Assembly (NCBI GenBank): GCA_050732395.1
Contig: JBOHQX010000300.1
Span: 12,838 to 76,837 of the forward strand
From: JBIOXB01 sp050732395
GTDB lineage: Bacteria > Zhuqueibacterota > Zhuqueibacteria > Zhuqueibacterales > Zhuqueibacteraceae
Length of the DNA stretch: 64,000 bases
Direction of reading: 5' to 3'
The position numbers and the translations under genes were made by a program. Below are positions 61,439 through 64,000 of this stretch, one piece after another (the first letter of the stretch is position 1; the number at the start of each line of letters is the position of its first letter). Below the pieces are notes generated by a model, which made no database searches, was not told the DNA's origin, and saw only the letters and a list, made by a program, of their open reading frames with translations.

Positions 61439-62722
61439 TTAAAACGGCCTCATTAAAGGATGCTCATCCATTTCCTGATTAATCTCCATAATCGGAAATG
61501 CCTTCGCCGCCACTGCTAGCGCTTGTGAAGCTGGGCTATAGAGATACAAACGCAAATTCGGATGTTGACCTTCGAGATAATCGAACACGTTCTGAATCTT
61601 CATCGGAATGTCGCCAATGCCGTCGTGATCGAGATCGTAGCCATCGTATGCGCTCCAATAATTTCCTTTGCCATTCTCGCTCCAGCGCGTCAACGTTCTT
61701 TTGCCAACCAAAGAGAGCGGATTCAAATTGTCGATGAAATTGTTTTCGGTAAAAGTGTTGCGCTCGGAATTTTGGAACATCTGCAAGCCCACATCATTTT
61801 GAGCAATAATGTTGTGCCGAAAAAAATTGCCGGTCGAGGCTTCAAAAAACATCCCGACAACATTATCGGCGATGATGTTGGAATCGGCAATCGCGTTGTG
61901 GCAATCTTGAAAGAGAATGCCGAACGAAGCGAAGCCGCGATTGTGCACGAAGCTATTGTGCCGCATCACGATGCCGCGGGAGTACATAATCGCCGCGCCG
62001 GCAACGTTGTCGTAAAACTTGTTGTGCAAGAAAGTATTTGAATCAGCGTACATGTAGTGCACGCCGTAGCGCAAGTTGAACACCTCGTTGCGCTCGATAT
62101 AGGTGCAATTCGCATTCTGAATATAGAAGCCGTCGCGCGCATCCGTAATCACATTGCCGATAAAACGATTGTGCTGCGAATTCCAAATGTGAATGCCGCT
62201 GCCGCGTTCGCCCAGCTCGAGTTCGTTGCGGCCAACAACACGGTTAGCGATGATCGTGTTGTTATGTGCTCCCAGCAGATAAATTCCGAAGAGAATATCC
62301 CGCAGGTGGTTCTCCGCCACGACATTGCCATCAGATTTGATGAGAATGCCGGCATCTTCATGAACCAGCATTTTGCCGCATCGTTCGACCACGAAGCCTT
62401 TGAACACACATGAGTCCGCGGTGATCAGAACCGTGCTGCCGCTGCCGTCGCCGCGAATCACCGGTTGCTCGCGTCCGATGAGCACGAGCTTTTTGTCGAT
62501 GACGAGATTGCTCTCATAAATGCCGGCGGGAACGAAAATCGTATCTCCGTGCGCTGCGGCATTGATGAAAGCTTGCAGATTTGTGTTGCTCAGCGGCTTG
62601 CTTTCAATCGAATTCAATATCGCCGAGGTCGGTGTTTGCGCTTTGTCGGTTTGCGCCCAAATCAAGGAAGTGCTAATAGCGAAGAGCAGCGCAAAGCTGA
62701 ACGAATGCAATAGTAAAATCAA
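61439..62722 (-). CDS. nosD: NosD, periplasmic copper-cluster assembly protein
   Basis: The protein is a right-handed beta-helix of repeated NNTIIANRV / NRFIGNVI / NTFTENNF units (about 100-370), ending with NYWSAYDGYDLDHDGIGDIPM and a C-terminal membrane-proximal stretch, as in NosD. The start is uncertain: a TTG at 62722 gives 427 residues with a signal helix (LILLLHSFSFALLFAISTSL). In the same frame, however, there is no stop upstream, so the sequence runs on into the C-terminal helices of a YwiC-like protein, giving a possible natural fusion. NosD acts in the periplasm with NosF and NosY. Confidence 0.85.
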   Translation of the reverse strand: MILLLHSFSFALLFAISTSLIWAQTDKAQTPTSAILNSIESKPLSNTNLQAFINAAAHGDTIFVPAGIYESNLVIDKKLVLIGREQPVIRGDGSGSTVLITADSCVFKGFVVERCGKMLVHEDAGILIKSDGNVVAENHLRDILFGIYLLGAHNNTIIANRVVGRNELELGERGSGIHIWNSQHNRFIGNVITDARDGFYIQNANCTYIERNEVFNLRYGVHYMYADSNTFLHNKFYDNVAGAAIMYSRGIVMRHNSFVHNRGFASFGILFQDCHNAIADSNIIADNVVGMFFEASTGNFFRHNIIAQNDVGLQMFQNSERNTFTENNFIDNLNPLSLVGKRTLTRWSENGKGNYWSAYDGYDLDHDGIGDIPMKIQNVFDYLEGQHPNLRLYLYSPASQALAVAAKAFPIMEINQEMDEHPLMRPF

Positions 62723-63468
62723 ACCCAGGTTTTCGAAACGAACCGTGCTCGACAGCTTGACCGTGCCGTAAATCGCATGGATCGTCATGGGCACAAACGC
62801 GACGAACGCAAACAACGGCGTGAAATTTTTGACGGCGAGAATTCCGACGATGACCAAAACGATGAGGTGATAAATCAAATTTAATTTTCCCAGGCGCAGT
62901 TTTTCGCCGAAGGAAAAATGCGGCTTCTTTAAAGCCGCCGCGCGCAGCTTCGTATGCACGTAAACAATGCCACTTCCAAAGAAGAGAAAATTCAACAGCC
63001 ACAGCAGCGCCGCGGTTTGATCGAGTTTTCCGGTTGCAACATAATAGGCGCTCGGCGCGCTCAGCGTCAATCCGGCAACTGAAATCAAATCACTCAAAAT
63101 GGTTTTGACATAACGCCGCACCAAATAAAATTGCCGAAGAATGAAATCATTCCCAACATTCCAATTCCCCAAAGCGGCCACAATTTTTGAAAGAAGAGCG
63201 GAAGTACAAACAGCACGGCGACGCCAAGATAACTTGCCGCCCAAAATATCGCGGCCCGCAATTTTTCCGTTCCTTGCGGCGCGACAAAAAAATGGCGCAG
63301 GATCGTTTGCACGGGCACATAGCTCATAAACCCGCTGAGGGCCGAGAGCGTGAGATACAAAACGTCGAGGTTGAATCGACCCGCAACGCTCGCGCCGACA
63401 AGCAGCGGCACCAACAATACAGCCCACGCGCCGTGCTCTTTGGGAATTATTGGGGGTGGTATTCTCAT
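62648..63468 (-). pseudogene. YwiC-like membrane protein gene with homopolymer frameshift
   Basis: The first piece (63094-63468) encodes PKEHGAWAVLLVPLLVG and further helices, the YwiC-like start, and ends prematurely. A second frame continues with FYLVRRYV, SVAGLTLSAPSAYYVATG and several more helices (FLFFGSGIVYVHTKLR, LIYHLIVLVIVGILAV). Joining the two needs one extra T in the AATTTTATTTG run (AAAA at 63127-63130 on the forward strand). The last helix doubles as the leader of nosD. The defect is a single-base indel and could be a sequencing error, a programmed frameshift or a real mutation. YwiC-like proteins occur in some respiratory gene clusters; their role is unknown. Confidence 0.75.
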
Positions 63469-63476
63469 TTATGTAG

Positions 63477-63497
63477 CATTCTTCATTCTTCATTCTT
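63477..63497. repeat. Three heptamers (CATTCTT)3
   Basis: CATTCTT repeated three times, just upstream of the YwiC-like start codon (63468, reverse strand). The shortest array of the heptamer class. Confidence 0.75.
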
Positions 63498-63511
63498 CCG
63501 TGCGCAATATT

Positions 63512-63567
63512 GTAGCGCAGACATCTTGTCTGCCGTTGGCGCGCAGCAGGCTGGAAGCCTGCGCTAC
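63512..63567. repeat. GTAGCGCAG palindromic repeat
   Basis: GTAGCGCAGACATCTTGTCTGC faces GCAGGCTGGAAGCCTGCGCTAC (in part), a short complex palindrome with two internal hairpins. It lies two bases from the stop of the last gene in the window and may end its transcript. Similar repeats are common in many bacterial phyla, as I recall. Confidence 0.75.
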
Positions 63568-63568
63568 T

Positions 63569-64000
63569 TTATAACACGATTCGTTTCTTGGCCCACTCTC
63601 TTCGCGACAGCCACATCGCTGCCAGCAAAAAAAGCGGCATCGCGGCCATGAAATACGAGCCGATTGCCGGATAACTATAGACCTCGAAATTGGCCAACGT
63701 GTGGTGTCCGACAATCGGCGGCGTAAATGGCGCAACTTTCACTGCGGCGGTCGGATCAAGCTCGTGGCCGTAGAGATACAGCTTGTGATAGAAGCTCCAC
63801 AGCGAGAATAGCCCAAAATAACTGAACAGCATGAATACGTCCACCAGGTTCGACATTTTGCCGAGCACGATGGCGCGCAGCGCCAGCAGCATCACGCCGC
63901 CAATGACGAACGGAATCCATTTGAACTCGGTGAAATCATCTTCCTTCAGCTCGCGCATGCCGATATAATGATTGAGCGCATTGATCTCTCTCAAGTCGTC
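63569..64000 (-). CDS. Nos-cluster membrane protein (5' partial)
   Basis: The frame is open to the right window edge, so the N-terminus is missing. What is visible is REINALNHYIGMRELKEDDF, then three to four helices (WIPFVIGGVMLLALRAIV, NLVDVFMLFSYFGLFSLWSFYHKLYLYGHELDP, SYFMAAMPLFLLAAMW, in excerpts). The motif NHYIGM...YGHxLDP is characteristic of a membrane protein found in many clade II nos clusters, as I recall. Its role is not established; the His/Met-rich loop could bind heme or copper. It would be transcribed before the YwiC-like and nosD genes. Confidence 0.75.
   Translation of the reverse strand, partial: DDLREINALNHYIGMRELKEDDFTEFKWIPFVIGGVMLLALRAIVLGKMSNLVDVFMLFSYFGLFSLWSFYHKLYLYGHELDPTAAVKVAPFTPPIVGHHTLANFEVYSYPAIGSYFMAAMPLFLLAAMWLSRREWAKKRIVL

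Overview
This window comes from a Gram-negative bacterium that fits the FCB superphylum, probably an uncultured lineage near candidate division KSB1 or Calditrichota; that placement is inference. The evidence is four large exported proteins ending in the YPNPFNP-type C-terminal domain used for type IX secretion (T9SS), a PorV/PorQ-type outer-membrane protein, many multiheme c-type cytochromes, paired DUF4097 proteins, a TonB/ExbB/ExbD module and a nos (nitrous oxide reduction) accessory cluster. The genes at both window ends are cut.

Layout. 1-2.6 kb: end of a beta-helix T9SS substrate. 2.8-14 kb: mostly housekeeping (rRNA methyltransferase, modAB without modC, a CPBP/SpoIIE membrane phosphatase, DUF192, SEC-C, transglutaminase, AhpD-like protein, a broken MocR gene, RluA). 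13.9-16.3 kb: a serine palmitoyltransferase-like enzyme next to a GNAT-like protein, a plausible start of bacterial ceramide synthesis. 16.6-20.1 kb: ECF sigma factor, zinc-finger/HEAT anti-sigma and two DUF4097 proteins. 20.4-25.6 kb: PorQ-like protein, tRNA-Thr(CGT), tRNA-Phe(GAA), DUF6702, M1 peptidase and GNAT. 25.6-33 kb: two large modular T9SS substrates (Calx-beta and fibronectin III) with a cytochrome fragment between them.

33.2-43.4 kb is the most distinctive block. It encodes a heptaheme NapC/NirT protein resembling ImcH, a tetraheme c554-like cytochrome, an outer-membrane beta-barrel, a dodecaheme cytochrome, a nonaheme lipoprotein and a nonaheme cytochrome with its own T9SS signal. 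Read together this looks like an electron conduit from the quinone pool to the cell surface whose outer cytochrome is delivered by T9SS. 43.7-48.1 kb: pyruvate:ferredoxin oxidoreductase followed by a deleted dihydroorotate dehydrogenase-like gene. 48.5-51.5 kb: cation efflux, an NnrS-like membrane protein and OsmC. 51.6-57.7 kb: ExbD, ExbD, ExbB, TPR, PstS-like, TonB and a cytochrome c lipoprotein. 58-64 kb: nosY, nosL, nosF, nosD, a frameshifted YwiC-like gene and a nos-cluster membrane protein; nosZ presumably lies beyond the right edge.

The intergenic DNA is unusually structured: tandem arrays of 6-, 7- or 8-bp units, often in facing inverted pairs; a family of GTCATnCTG palindromes; two MITE-like elements with matching ends; and a 'cgcaaag' palindrome that sits inside the signal-peptide region of two exported proteins. 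Two genes carry internal deletions and one a homopolymer frameshift.
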